Position numbers and translations under genes: made by a program. From JACMLD01 sp038207265 (GTDB lineage: Bacteria > Bacteroidota > Bacteroidia > Chitinophagales > Chitinophagaceae), in the NCBI GenBank assembly GCA_038207265.1, contig JBBQZZ010000004.1, positions 1-64,000 on the forward strand: a stretch of 64,000 nucleotides of DNA, given 5' to 3'. The notes beneath the pieces were generated by a model that saw nothing but the letters and a program-made list of their open reading frames with translations, had not been told where the DNA came from and did not search any database. Every line of letters begins with the position of its first letter. The first letter of the stretch is position 1. Positions 1-9,115 of this stretch are shown here, one piece after another.

Positions 1-66
1 CCGGGTCCCCCGTAATGTAATAAGATTCTGATATTGCTGCAGCGGAAACTCGGCAAGAAAGGTAAA

Positions 67-100
67 ACAAAAAAGCCCGCAAACATTGAGTTTGCGGGCT
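67..100 (-). terminator. Intrinsic terminator of tmRNA
   Basis: Ten-base-pair hairpin (arms 74-83 and 91-100) rich in G and C, followed in the minus direction by a run of U (plus-strand A tract 67-73). It lies about 28 nt beyond the tmRNA 3' end, where a terminator is expected. Confidence 0.85.
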
Positions 101-127
101 GCTGATTCGTTTTGAATTGTAAAAAAG

Positions 128-498
128 TGGAGCTGGAGGGATTCGAACCCTCGTCCAAACATATTCGCCAAAAGCTTTCTACATGCTTATTTCATTATTA
201 CTTGTCGGCCATATACAGGAAATGAACAAACCAATACATAGCTTAGCTGGATAGTCTTAAGCAACCGTCACAGCCTTCGGTTGCAGCATCCTGTGTTTGT
301 TTTGAGTCGGCGGCGGAGCGGGTAACAGGCGAACCTGCTCATGCGGCCCTAATGACTACTTAATCACTGATTAGGCAGCCATGGCATACTGAGTATTGCC
401 ATTTGAAGTTTGTGCATTCAAGATTAAAGTGCTGATTACACAACGCACTGCATGCTTACACTCTCAAAGATCTATGCTGTCAAAACCAACACAGCCCC
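128..498 (-). ncRNA. ssrA: tmRNA (one-piece)
   Basis: Transfer-messenger RNA that rescues stalled ribosomes and tags the unfinished protein for proteolysis. On the minus strand it begins GGGGCTGT (498 downward) and ends with a T-arm GGGTTCGAATCCC and CAGCTCC plus discriminator A near 128; the first and last seven bases form the tRNA-like acceptor stem with one G-U pair. CCA is not encoded. The tag frame reads AQTSNGNTQYAMAA and then TAA (stop near 373); the hydrophobic AMAA end is the protease recognition tail. Starting the tag at GCA (Ala) is inferred from other tmRNAs. A terminator follows at 67-100. Neither end is measured; both come from the acceptor-stem pairing. Confidence 0.93.
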
Positions 499-866
499 AT
501 AATAAATTAAAAAATAAAAACTCAAAAACTGCTGTTCATAAAATTTTACAATCTCGTTTTCATCCAATCTTTAGTCTTCTGATTCTTACTTCCTGGTTCA
601 GATAACAACAGCCGGTAAAAATACAAAGAATTTGTAACTCAATCTAAATGTTTACAGTTCTTTGAATGAATTGTAAAATTTTAGCATTACAGCCCTATAC
701 CTGAGATCTTAATCCTTAAACCTCTTGCATAAAATGCTTCTACCCAAAAAGCAAGCATTTAAAAGCGCTGAACCTTATACTTTATACCTTACAGCTTAAA
801 CTTTAAACTTTAAACCCTACACTTCAGACGAACAACCCCAAATCTCAAAAAACCGTAGTTTAGCAA
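499..866. other. Gap between tmRNA and MutS-like gene
   Basis: AT-rich, no convincing gene. It should hold the divergent promoters of tmRNA and the MutS-like gene, but I could not place either with confidence. Positions about 770-822 are a run of imperfect short periodic words (variants of CTTTATAC and CTTTAAA), one of several such tracts in this window. Confidence 0.5.
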
Positions 867-2672
867 ATGAACCAATCAAATTTTCCGGTTGAAATTTATA
901 ATGCCAGGACAAAGGAATGCAGGGAAGAACTGGGTCGGCTTAAAAAAATCAAAGATAGAATTGCATGGGCGAGGTTGCTCAACGTATTGTTGATTGCTGC
1001 CGCGGCTTATTATATTTATCCTTTTGGATTTTCATACGCGGCAGTGACTATCATTGTTTTAATTTCCATATTTGTCAGACTGGTAATTATAGCAGCCAAC
1101 AATAAAAACAATATCGACAACAACAACAGGTTAGTCGCAATCAATCAGCAAGAGATTGAAATTGCCGCAGGAAATTTCACCCACCTCCCTGCTGGCTTAA
1201 TAACTGCACCAGCCACTCATGATTACGCAAATGACCTTGATATTTTTGGAAGGGCTTCCTTGTTTCAATACATCAATCGCACTCAGTCAGAACCTGCGCA
1301 GGACAAACTGGTGAATTGGTTACTGTATCCATCCGATCTTAATGCTGTTACCAGCAGGCAGCAATCAGCAAAAGAAATAGCAGACTATTATCAATGGCGG
1401 CAGCAACTGCAGGCGCATGGCATGGCAAACAGCATTCAAAGAACCACGGAGCAAAAACTGGCAGCCTGGGCTGCCGAAAAAAATGAATTCATAACAAAAC
1501 CGTATTGGCAGCTATTACGTTTTCTGTTACCTGCTATTATTTTAACCGTTCTTTTTCTGTACCTCAATGATAATATTGCAGCGGGTTACCTGGCAGCCAC
1601 CATCCTCGTTTTTATAATTGTATCTGGTTTGATCAGCCGTAAAATAACACCTGTTTATAACCAATTGAATAAAATCATTGGTGAAGTAAACACTTTGTAC
1701 AATAGTATTGAATGCATCGAAGAACAAACTTTTCAATCCTCTTTGCTGAAGGAAAAACAATCCGTATTTGTACATGAACATACAAAAGCCTCGATTGAAG
1801 TAAAAAAATTAAAACTAATTCTCGACCGCTTCGATTTTCGTTTGAATCCAATGATATTTCTTCCCGTAAATACTTTTTTCTTCTGGGATCTTCAACAAAT
1901 CATTGCATTGGAGACATGGAAAGTAAAAAATGAACATTATATCCCAAAATGGATCGCAGCGCTCGCCGAAATAGAAGCCCTGGCTACTATCGCCAACCTG
2001 CATTTCAACCATCCTTCGTGGGTCTTCCCGGAATTTGACACGACTTACCCCGGTACGTTTCAATCTATTCAACTGGGACATCCCCTGATACCCGAAACAA
2101 AAATGGTATACAATGATTTTAATACTAACGGTATAGGACAGGTGAACTTAATAACCGGTTCCAATATGGCCGGTAAAAGCACTTTCCTGCGAAGTGTGGG
2201 AACAAACATTGTACTGGCAATGATGGGTGCCCCGGTTTGCGCAAAAAAAATGTATTTATCAGCTATGCGTGTCGTGAGCAGTATGCGGGTAGCCGATAAC
2301 CTGGAAGAAAGCACTTCTACTTTTTATGCAGAATTAAAAAAATTAAAGTCCATCATTGAATACGTTAACAATCATGAACCCGTATTTGTATTGCTGGATG
2401 AAATTTTACGGGGCACCAACTCGCTCGACAGGCATACCGGTTCAAAAGCTTTGGTAAAACAGCTCATTAAGAAAAATGCAGTGGCCATGCTGGCTACCCA
2501 TGATGTATCGCTCGCGCAATTAAAAAGTGATTATCCCAACCAGGTTCACAACTATCATTTTGATGCGCAAATTGAAAACGAGGAACTGTATTTCGACTAT
2601 AAATTAAAAGAAGGTATCTGTCAAAGCATTAACGCTTCTATATTGATGAAGAAGATTGGCATTGAGTTGTGA
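867..2672 (+). CDS. Membrane-anchored MutS-like ATPase
   Basis: 601 residues. The C-terminal third is a MutS-type ABC ATPase: Walker A GSNMAGKST at about 434-442, Walker B VFVLLDEILRGTNS at about 508-521 and an ATHD switch near 543. The middle resembles the MutS core and clamp. There is no N-terminal mismatch-recognition domain and no C-terminal Smr domain. Two hydrophobic regions, at about 34-72 and 217-258, look like membrane helix pairs, which real mismatch-repair MutS lacks. Databases usually label such Bacteroidota proteins 'DNA mismatch repair protein MutS', but a role in mismatch repair is unlikely from this architecture. The start is the first ATG and nothing overlaps upstream. The substrate is unknown. 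Confidence 0.82.
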   Translation: MNQSNFPVEIYNARTKECREELGRLKKIKDRIAWARLLNVLLIAAAAYYIYPFGFSYAAVTIIVLISIFVRLVIIAANNKNNIDNNNRLVAINQQEIEIAAGNFTHLPAGLITAPATHDYANDLDIFGRASLFQYINRTQSEPAQDKLVNWLLYPSDLNAVTSRQQSAKEIADYYQWRQQLQAHGMANSIQRTTEQKLAAWAAEKNEFITKPYWQLLRFLLPAIILTVLFLYLNDNIAAGYLAATILVFIIVSGLISRKITPVYNQLNKIIGEVNTLYNSIECIEEQTFQSSLLKEKQSVFVHEHTKASIEVKKLKLILDRFDFRLNPMIFLPVNTFFFWDLQQIIALETWKVKNEHYIPKWIAALAEIEALATIANLHFNHPSWVFPEFDTTYPGTFQSIQLGHPLIPETKMVYNDFNTNGIGQVNLITGSNMAGKSTFLRSVGTNIVLAMMGAPVCAKKMYLSAMRVVSSMRVADNLEESTSTFYAELKKLKSIIEYVNNHEPVFVLLDEILRGTNSLDRHTGSKALVKQLIKKNAVAMLATHDVSLAQLKSDYPNQVHNYHFDAQIENEELYFDYKLKEGICQSINASILMKKIGIEL

Positions 2673-2825
2673 AGAAGTACTAAGTAATAAGTTTTAAGTC
2701 CTTTGAATTTGTAATTGGCAGAAGTAATGATCTATGTAAAAATGATTTTACAAACTTATAAATAGCTATAGTGATGTTCAAAATAATGGGGATCAACTTA
2801 TAACTTAAAACTTGAAACCTACAAC

Positions 2826-4178
2826 TTATTTGAAAAGTCTGAAGATATCCAGTCCCAGCGCATAAGCCATTACACCCATTAATAAAATCATACCAGCCAT
2901 TTGCGCGTATTCTATGAATTTGTCACTGGGTTTACGGCCAGTGATCATTTCAATTAAAGTAAATAACGCATGACCACCATCCAATGCCGGTATTGGCAAT
3001 ATATTCATTAGACCGAGTGCCAGCGAAAAGAATGCAGTAATACTCCAGAAACCCTGCCAGTCCCATTTGGCAGAATACATATTCGCAATACTGATAACAC
3101 TTCCTACTGATTCAGATGCCTTTACTTTACCGGAGAAAATTAATTTTATCTGTAACCAGTAATTCTGCAAAGTTTCCTTGCTTTTTGTGATGCCGGCCGG
3201 GAATGAAGCACCCAGCGAATAGTCAAGTTTTTTGGACTCATATGGCAAACTGGTAACTTCCTTTGGATATAGTCCAACGATACCTTCCGCTGAAATCAGC
3301 AATGACATTTTTAGTGTATCTGCTCCGCGCAGTACTACCATATCCATTGGTTTGCCGCGGTTCGTCTTTACATAGGATCTGAAATCACTATAGAAAATAT
3401 TGCTGATACCATTGTATGAAATGATCTTGTCGTTCTTTTGCAAACCTGCTTTTGCAGCGGCTGTACCGGCAACAACAGAATCTACCGCTTCAAATGGCGC
3501 GCGGATACCAATAAAATTTACGTCCTTAAACCGTATTAATTTACCTGCAAAATCATCGGGTATATTGATGATTTCTTTTTTCCCATCCCTGTCTACTTCT
3601 ATCGACTTTGCGTGTCTCAAAATAATATTCAAAGGAATGCTTCTGAATTTCTCCACATATTTACCGTCAACTGCAAGAATCTGATCACCGTTTTTCAGAC
3701 CTATCGATTGACTTAAAGAATCAACTGCAATTCCGTATTTGAGTTTATTGGTTGGTATATATTCATCGCCCCAATGCCATAACATCATAGCATAAATGAA
3801 AAAGCCAAGAATAAGATTTACAGTTACACCACCCACCATAATAATCAAGCGCTGCCAGGCTGGCTTACTGCGAAATTCCCAGGGTTGTGCAGGTAATTTC
3901 AATTGCTCTTTGTCCATGCTTTCATCAATCATTCCGGATATCTTCACATAACCACCAAACGGGATCCATCCCAATCCCCATTCTGTTTCACCAATTTTCT
4001 TTTTAACCAGGGAAAACCATGGATTGAAAAAAAGATAAAATTTTTCTATGCGGCATTTAAACCATTTGGCGGGTAAGAAGTGTCCCAGTTCATGCAACAC
4101 TACTATAATAGAGAATGATAAAACAAACTGGGCTGCTTTTATTCCTGTTTCTGCCCAATTGATTGCTAATAACGTCAT
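2826..4178 (-). CDS. rseP: RseP-type site-2 metalloprotease
   Basis: 450-residue inner-membrane zinc protease of family M50B, which cleaves membrane-anchored proteins such as anti-sigma factors or signal-peptide remnants within the bilayer. Zinc ligands are HELGH at residues 29-33 in the first membrane helix and the Asp of NILPIPALDGGH near the C terminus. FGGYVK follows the first region, and the middle of the protein has two PDZ-like stretches, as in the family. It lies 200 bp downstream of dxr on the same strand, a common bacterial pairing. Length and motif order are normal. An anti-sigma substrate (for example that of the ECF operon at 30.6 kb) is only a guess. Confidence 0.95.
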   Translation of the reverse strand: MTLLAINWAETGIKAAQFVLSFSIIVVLHELGHFLPAKWFKCRIEKFYLFFNPWFSLVKKKIGETEWGLGWIPFGGYVKISGMIDESMDKEQLKLPAQPWEFRSKPAWQRLIIMVGGVTVNLILGFFIYAMMLWHWGDEYIPTNKLKYGIAVDSLSQSIGLKNGDQILAVDGKYVEKFRSIPLNIILRHAKSIEVDRDGKKEIINIPDDFAGKLIRFKDVNFIGIRAPFEAVDSVVAGTAAAKAGLQKNDKIISYNGISNIFYSDFRSYVKTNRGKPMDMVVLRGADTLKMSLLISAEGIVGLYPKEVTSLPYESKKLDYSLGASFPAGITKSKETLQNYWLQIKLIFSGKVKASESVGSVISIANMYSAKWDWQGFWSITAFFSLALGLMNILPIPALDGGHALFTLIEMITGRKPSDKFIEYAQMAGMILLMGVMAYALGLDIFRLFK

Positions 4179-4285
4179 AATTGTATGTTCCGCACAGCGG
4201 TCGCTTTAATATAAAATGGTTGCAAATATCTGCTAAAAAGGGTTAGCGTTTAGATAAAATTTTATCGGCTATGATTGCTGGAATC

Positions 4286-4358
4286 AGGAATTAGGGATAA
4301 GAAATTAGGCAAAAAAAATTCATCAACTTGCTAATCATAAGCCTAATTCCCAATTCCT
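4286..4358. repeat. Imperfect inverted repeat between dxr and rseP
   Basis: AGGAATT..AAATTAGGC at 4286-4310 faces GCCTAATTCCCAATTCCT at 4341-4358; the arms pair with a few unpaired bases around an A-rich loop. It could weaken transcription from dxr into rseP, but it lacks a U run after the stem, so I call it a repeat rather than a terminator. Confidence 0.5.
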
Positions 4359-4378
4359 CTTTCCCGGTACCAATACTA

Positions 4379-5548
4379 CTACATATGAATTAAGGAAGCC
4401 GCAAAGCTTCTTGCCTCACCATCCGTTTCAAAATATTGTTCCAGCGTAGGATTTTGAATGAACGGTATTTTACTCATGGTTTTTTCAATCAAATCTGTCA
4501 TGTCCAGGAATCCCAGTCTATTCTTTAAAAAAGCATATACGGCAATTTCATTGGCAGCGTTGAGTACACAAGGTAAATTGCCTCCTTTATGCAGGGCTTC
4601 GGTAGCCAGCAATAAATTGCGGAAGGTTTTTGTATCCGCATCTTCAAATGTCAATGTGCCGGGTTTTTTAAAATCATATCGCGGAAATGTATTGGGCACT
4701 CTTTGCGGAAAAGACAATGCATACTGAATGGGTAATTTCATGTCTGGCAATCCCATCTGCGCTTTGATACTTCCATCTTCAAACATTACCATGCTATGGA
4801 TAATACTTTGCGGATGCACCACTATCTGCACCTGTTCCGGGTTTAAATTAAACAGCCACTTTGCTTCAATCATCTCCAGCCCTTTATTCATCAGTGTTGC
4901 AGAATCAATAGTAATTTTCGCTCCCATAGACCAGTTAGGATGCTGCAAAGCATGATCACGTTTAACGTTCACCAGGAAGTTTGGCTTTTTACCGAGAAAA
5001 GGTCCGCCGCTGGCTGTTAAAATAATTTTTTCGATCCGGTTCCTGGTTTCTCCCACCAGGCATTGAAAAATAGCAGAATGTTCACTGTCTACCGGTATCA
5101 CAGGTACGCGTTTTTCAACCGCCTTGCGCATCACTATATCGCCTGCAACCACCAAGGTTTCTTTGTTGGCGAGTGCTACAATTTTTCCATGGTCGATAGC
5201 CTGCAAAGTGGGTTTTAATCCGGCAAATCCAACAATAGCTGCCAGCATCATATCATAACAATCCATCGCTGCTACTTCTTCCAGCGCTTTATCCCCGGCA
5301 AATACTTTAATACTCGTATTGGATAAAGCATCTTTTACTACATTGTATTTTTTTTGATCTCCTATTACTACAATATTTGGATTGAAGTCCAACGCTTGTT
5401 TTATCAGCAGTTCACTATTGCTGTAAGCTGTTAATATTTCTACAGTAAATAAATGTGGATTGCTGGCAATTACATCCAGTGCTTGCTTGCCAATGGAGCC
5501 GGTGGAGCCAAATAGAGCGATTCTTTTCTTGTTTACCATTTCCGCCAT
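4379..5548 (-). CDS. dxr: 1-deoxy-D-xylulose 5-phosphate reductoisomerase
   Basis: Second enzyme of the MEP isoprenoid pathway: converts DXP to methylerythritol phosphate with NADPH and a divalent metal. The N terminus has the dinucleotide-binding GSTGSIG; ALANKETLV, VDSEHSAIFQ and the SATLMNKGLE region are family hallmarks that carry the metal and substrate residues. The frame stays open upstream to a TTG at 5572, but ATG at 5548 (MAEMVNKKR) or ATG at 5539 gives the usual length (about 389 residues), so 5548 is chosen. It sits 129 bp below argH on the same strand, so some read-through from the arginine operon is possible. Confidence 0.95.
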   Translation of the reverse strand: MAEMVNKKRIALFGSTGSIGKQALDVIASNPHLFTVEILTAYSNSELLIKQALDFNPNIVVIGDQKKYNVVKDALSNTSIKVFAGDKALEEVAAMDCYDMMLAAIVGFAGLKPTLQAIDHGKIVALANKETLVVAGDIVMRKAVEKRVPVIPVDSEHSAIFQCLVGETRNRIEKIILTASGGPFLGKKPNFLVNVKRDHALQHPNWSMGAKITIDSATLMNKGLEMIEAKWLFNLNPEQVQIVVHPQSIIHSMVMFEDGSIKAQMGLPDMKLPIQYALSFPQRVPNTFPRYDFKKPGTLTFEDADTKTFRNLLLATEALHKGGNLPCVLNAANEIAVYAFLKNRLGFLDMTDLIEKTMSKIPFIQNPTLEQYFETDGEARSFAASLIHM

Positions 5549-5677
5549 GCCAAATAGTTCTTTATAAGCCAAACGTCAGAATAAAAACAACACTTCATTA
5601 CAACCTGCCCGCAAGACATGCACGTTTGTCACTCCTGTGCAATTATACATGCTGCAATGGGCCAGGAAAACGGCAAT

Positions 5678-7009
5678 TTAAGATAATAATTGCTCCAAAG
5701 CGCCATCCGCTTTGCCAAAATTGAAGCTGGTCAACAGATCCTGCATTCGCTGCTTAATCTGAGGATTACATAAATTGCCAATCGATCCTTCATGTGAATG
5801 ATTGACTGTTGCCTTATAACTAAAGTCCCCCTGTTCTATTTCTATGCCAACCTTTTTATAAGCATCACGAAATGGCATCCCCTGTGATACTAATTTATTC
5901 ACCTCCTCCACACTAAACAGGTATTTGTATTTTTCATCCTGCAATATTTCTTTTTTTATTTCGATATTAGAAAGCATCAGTGCAGCCATTTCAATACAAT
6001 TCTTCATGGTCCTGAATGCTGGAAACAAATGTTCTTTCAGTAACTGAAGATCGCGATGATAACCAGATGGCAGATTGGTGGTCATCATCATGATTTCATT
6101 GGGTAATGATTTTATGCGGTTACAATGAGAACGTATTAATTCAAATACATCCGGATTCTTCTTATGTGGCATAATGCTGCTGCCCGTGGTGAGTTCTGCA
6201 GGAAAACCAATGAAACCAAAATTCTGGTTCAGGAACAAACAAGCATCCATCGAAAGCCTGCTTAATGTATCAGCTATATTGGCCATGGCCATGGCTACAA
6301 TCCTTTCCGCTTTGCCCCTGCCCATTTGCGCATACACTACATTGTAATTCAAATCATCAAAACCCAATAATTCAGTTGTTAATTTTCTATTGATTGGAAA
6401 CGATGATCCGTAACCCGCCGCCGACCCCAAAGGATTCTTATTGGTAACATCATAAGCTGCCTTCATTGTGATTACATCATCCGCCAGGCTTTCCGCATAA
6501 GCGCCAAACCACAAACCAAATGAAGAAGGCATGGCAAGCTGCAGATGTGTATACCCTGGCAATAAATCATGTTTATATTTTTCGCTTTGTATTTGCAGCA
6601 ACTCAAACAAAGGTTGAATGGTCAATACCACTTCTTTCAATTCATTGCGCAAAAACATTTTTACATCAACCAATACCTGGTCGTTGCGACTGCGGGCACT
6701 ATGAATTTTTTTGCCGGTATCACCCAGCTTTTGAGTCAGCAACAATTCTACCTGCGAATGAATATCTTCCACACCATCCTCCAGTTTGAATTCGCCGTTC
6801 CGAACCTGTTTGTAAATATCTTTGAGCGCTCCCTGCAACTGAAACAATTCATCCTTGTCCAATAATCCCACCGACTCCAGCATTTGAATATGGGCCAGTG
6901 AACCCAAAACATCAAAAGATGCCAGGTACATGTCCATCTCCCGATCATTACCAACCGTAAATTTTTCTACAGCTTCAAGGGATGCTATATTTTTTTGCCA
7001 GAGTTTCAT
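5678..7009 (-). CDS. argH: Argininosuccinate lyase
   Basis: Last step of arginine synthesis: argininosuccinate to arginine and fumarate, a cytosolic homotetramer of the fumarase/aspartase superfamily. The superfamily signature GSSIMPHKKNPD lies in the middle, with SARSRNDQV and TPGYTHLQ-like (LPGYTHLQ) segments upstream. At 443 residues it is slightly shorter than many ArgH. It is the last arg gene of the minus-strand cluster, 103 bp after the deacylase gene; a CCTGC palindrome lies in that gap. Confidence 0.96.
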   Translation of the reverse strand: MKLWQKNIASLEAVEKFTVGNDREMDMYLASFDVLGSLAHIQMLESVGLLDKDELFQLQGALKDIYKQVRNGEFKLEDGVEDIHSQVELLLTQKLGDTGKKIHSARSRNDQVLVDVKMFLRNELKEVVLTIQPLFELLQIQSEKYKHDLLPGYTHLQLAMPSSFGLWFGAYAESLADDVITMKAAYDVTNKNPLGSAAGYGSSFPINRKLTTELLGFDDLNYNVVYAQMGRGKAERIVAMAMANIADTLSRLSMDACLFLNQNFGFIGFPAELTTGSSIMPHKKNPDVFELIRSHCNRIKSLPNEIMMMTTNLPSGYHRDLQLLKEHLFPAFRTMKNCIEMAALMLSNIEIKKEILQDEKYKYLFSVEEVNKLVSQGMPFRDAYKKVGIEIEQGDFSYKATVNHSHEGSIGNLCNPQIKQRMQDLLTSFNFGKADGALEQLLS

Positions 7010-7025
7010 AATAGTATTTTATAGA

Positions 7026-7046
7026 ACCTGCTTACCGGACAGGCAG
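7026..7046. repeat. CCTGC..GCAGG imperfect palindrome
   Basis: CCTGCTTACCGGACAGGCAGG is a near-palindrome centred on CCGG, placed in the gap between the deacylase gene and argH. It resembles the elements at 56459-56480 and 49416-49434, which suggests a dispersed short palindromic repeat. Confidence 0.5.
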
Positions 7047-7112
7047 GCATTGCTGATCATTATTGTTATGATTGGTTGAGATGTTAAATAACCTGTTATG
7101 CATAAAGGTTGT

Positions 7113-8186
7113 TTATTCCAAAACCAATTTTAAAAGTTCAATATAAGTATCAATTCCTTCTTCTATTTCTTTCAAATAAATATATTCGTCTGCTGTATGG
7201 CTCCTTGCACTATCACCTGGTCCCATTTTTAATGCAGGAAATGGCATCAGCGCTTTATCAGAAGTAGTTGGTGAACCGTAATAACCTCTCCCCATGCTGG
7301 TACCAGCTTTCACCAACGGATGCTCCAATGGTATAGAAGTTGATTTCATTCTTGTCGTACGGGGCTTATACTGGCTTTGCAGGTTTGATTTCAACGCTTC
7401 CAGTATTTCTTCAAAACTGTACAATTCGTTTACACGAACGTCTATTACAAATTTACATTGAGAAGGAACAACATTGTGTTGCTTGTTTTCCGTTTCAATA
7501 ATGGTCACACTCATTCTGGATTCACCGAGTAAATCGCTTACTTTATCAAAACGATAATTTCTAATCCAGTTGATATCATCAATGGCCTTGTACAATGCAT
7601 TCTCCCCTTCATTACGCGCAGCATGACCAGCCCTGCCGTTGGCCGTACAATCAATTACCATCAGTCCGCGTTCCGCCACTGCCATTTCTAATTTTGTAGG
7701 TTCTCCCACAATACCAAAATCAATATTACCCAGGTAAGGCAAAACCAGTTCTATCCCATTCACACCGCTTATCTCTTCTTCTGCGCTGGCAGCAAATACT
7801 ACATTATGATTGATGTCTTTCCTGTCGTAGTAATATAAAAACGTTGCCATCAGCGATACCAGGCAGCCACCCGCATCATTACTTCCCAATCCAAAAAGTT
7901 TATCGTCTTTTACAACTGGCATAAATGGATCTAACGTATATCCCTTATTAGGTTTCACGGTGTCGTGGTGAGAGTTCAGCAACACGGAAGGTTTTGACGC
8001 ATCGTAATGTGCATTCTTGGCATATACATTATTACCTACTCTTTTATTGGGAATTCCATTCTCATGGAGGAAATCTGTTATTAGTTCCGCGGTATCATTT
8101 TCCTCTTTAGAAAAAGATGGCGTGCTTATCAATAGCTTTAGCAAAGCCACTGCTTTTTCAAATAATATACTGGTCTCTTTGTTCAT
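7113..8186 (-). CDS. argE: M20 family N-acylornithine/N-acylcitrulline deacylase
   Basis: Zinc-dependent amidohydrolase of peptidase family M20, 357 residues. Metal-binding segments are visible: NSHHDTVKP, GSNDAGG, AEEEISG and GEPTKLEMA, with a dimerisation domain in the middle. Its place inside a cluster with an acylornithine carbamoyltransferase means the substrate is probably N-succinyl- (or N-acetyl-) citrulline, giving citrulline for ArgG, rather than acetylornithine as in E. coli ArgE. That is inferred from context and from known Xanthomonas and Bacteroides pathways. It lies 28 bp after argB. M20 enzymes acting on lysine intermediates look similar, so the symbol is by context. Confidence 0.85.
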   Translation of the reverse strand: MNKETSILFEKAVALLKLLISTPSFSKEENDTAELITDFLHENGIPNKRVGNNVYAKNAHYDASKPSVLLNSHHDTVKPNKGYTLDPFMPVVKDDKLFGLGSNDAGGCLVSLMATFLYYYDRKDINHNVVFAASAEEEISGVNGIELVLPYLGNIDFGIVGEPTKLEMAVAERGLMVIDCTANGRAGHAARNEGENALYKAIDDINWIRNYRFDKVSDLLGESRMSVTIIETENKQHNVVPSQCKFVIDVRVNELYSFEEILEALKSNLQSQYKPRTTRMKSTSIPLEHPLVKAGTSMGRGYYGSPTTSDKALMPFPALKMGPGDSARSHTADEYIYLKEIEEGIDTYIELLKLVLE

Positions 8187-8214
8187 AAAAAGTTATTCTA
8201 AGGTTTGTTTGCTG

Positions 8215-9057
8215 TTATTGAATAAGTGTACCAGCTGTTTCACTTGTCGTATTTTTCAGTAAATCCCTGGCATCACCAATTAATACTTCCTGCACACCTT
8301 TGTCTATTGCAGCCAGTGCGTTCTCTATTTTTGGAATAATTCCTTCAAACAATTTCCCCTCCTTCATTAATTGCTGGTAATTTTTTTTTGTAATCAATTT
8401 GATAACTGAATCTTCATCAACTACATTCTCCAATACACCTTTCTTTTCAAAGCAATAGATCAACCGCACTTCAAATTGCTTTGATAAATCTACTGCCAAC
8501 ACAGATGCAATGGTATCTGCGTTGGTGTTCAGCATTTGTCCTTTGCCATCATGTGTAAGCGGTGCAATAACAGGAACCAATCCGTTATCAATAAATAACT
8601 GCAGTTGTTCAAACCCGGAAACAGCTTCTTTTATATCGCCTACAAATCCATAGTCAATTTCTTCCACAGGTCGCTTTGTCGCAGGCAACACATTTGCATC
8701 TGCACCGGTGAGGCCAATGGCATTGCATAAGCGCGACTGCAATTGAGCAACCATTTTCTTATTGACAAGACCAGCATACACCATCGTTACTAAATCAATG
8801 GTTGCCTCATCTGTTATACGTCTTCCATTGATGTATTTTGATTCAATGCCCAGTTTGTCGCCAATGCGTGTAGCAATTTTTCCACCACCATGAACCAGTA
8901 TCTTTTTTCCTTTAATGGCTGCAAAATCATCGAGGAATGAGGAAAGATTATTTTCATTGTCAATAACATTCCCACCAATCTTTATGATAAATAACTTTTC
9001 CCGTACCCTGCCACCTGAAGCTGTTGCCTGTAACGGGGTATTTTCTTTGGTGGCCAT
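8215..9057 (-). CDS. argB: N-acylglutamate kinase
   Basis: Phosphorylates N-acetyl- or N-succinyl-glutamate, the second acyl step of arginine synthesis. It has the amino-acid kinase fold: IKIGGN near the N terminus, LVHGGGK (phosphate loop), INGRRITDEAT, and the NTNADTIAS segment of the nucleotide site. At 280 residues it is a little longer than most; the first 20 residues are a polar extension not typical of the family, so the true start could be later, but no better ATG exists. The gene is tightly packed between argF' (58 bp) and the deacylase gene. Confidence 0.92.
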   Translation of the reverse strand: MATKENTPLQATASGGRVREKLFIIKIGGNVIDNENNLSSFLDDFAAIKGKKILVHGGGKIATRIGDKLGIESKYINGRRITDEATIDLVTMVYAGLVNKKMVAQLQSRLCNAIGLTGADANVLPATKRPVEEIDYGFVGDIKEAVSGFEQLQLFIDNGLVPVIAPLTHDGKGQMLNTNADTIASVLAVDLSKQFEVRLIYCFEKKGVLENVVDEDSVIKLITKKNYQQLMKEGKLFEGIIPKIENALAAIDKGVQEVLIGDARDLLKNTTSETAGTLIQ

Positions 9058-9115
9058 TGTTACTAAAGGAATTTTTTTGTAAAAAAAATCTACCTGTTTT
9101 ATAATTTACACTTGA

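Noticed and set aside
1..63. Open minus-strand frame running off the left edge
   Set aside because: Only 21 codons are visible, with no start codon and no recognisable motif.
396..605. Plus-strand 69-codon frame
   Set aside because: It overlaps the tmRNA 5' half on the opposite strand and has no protein-like features.
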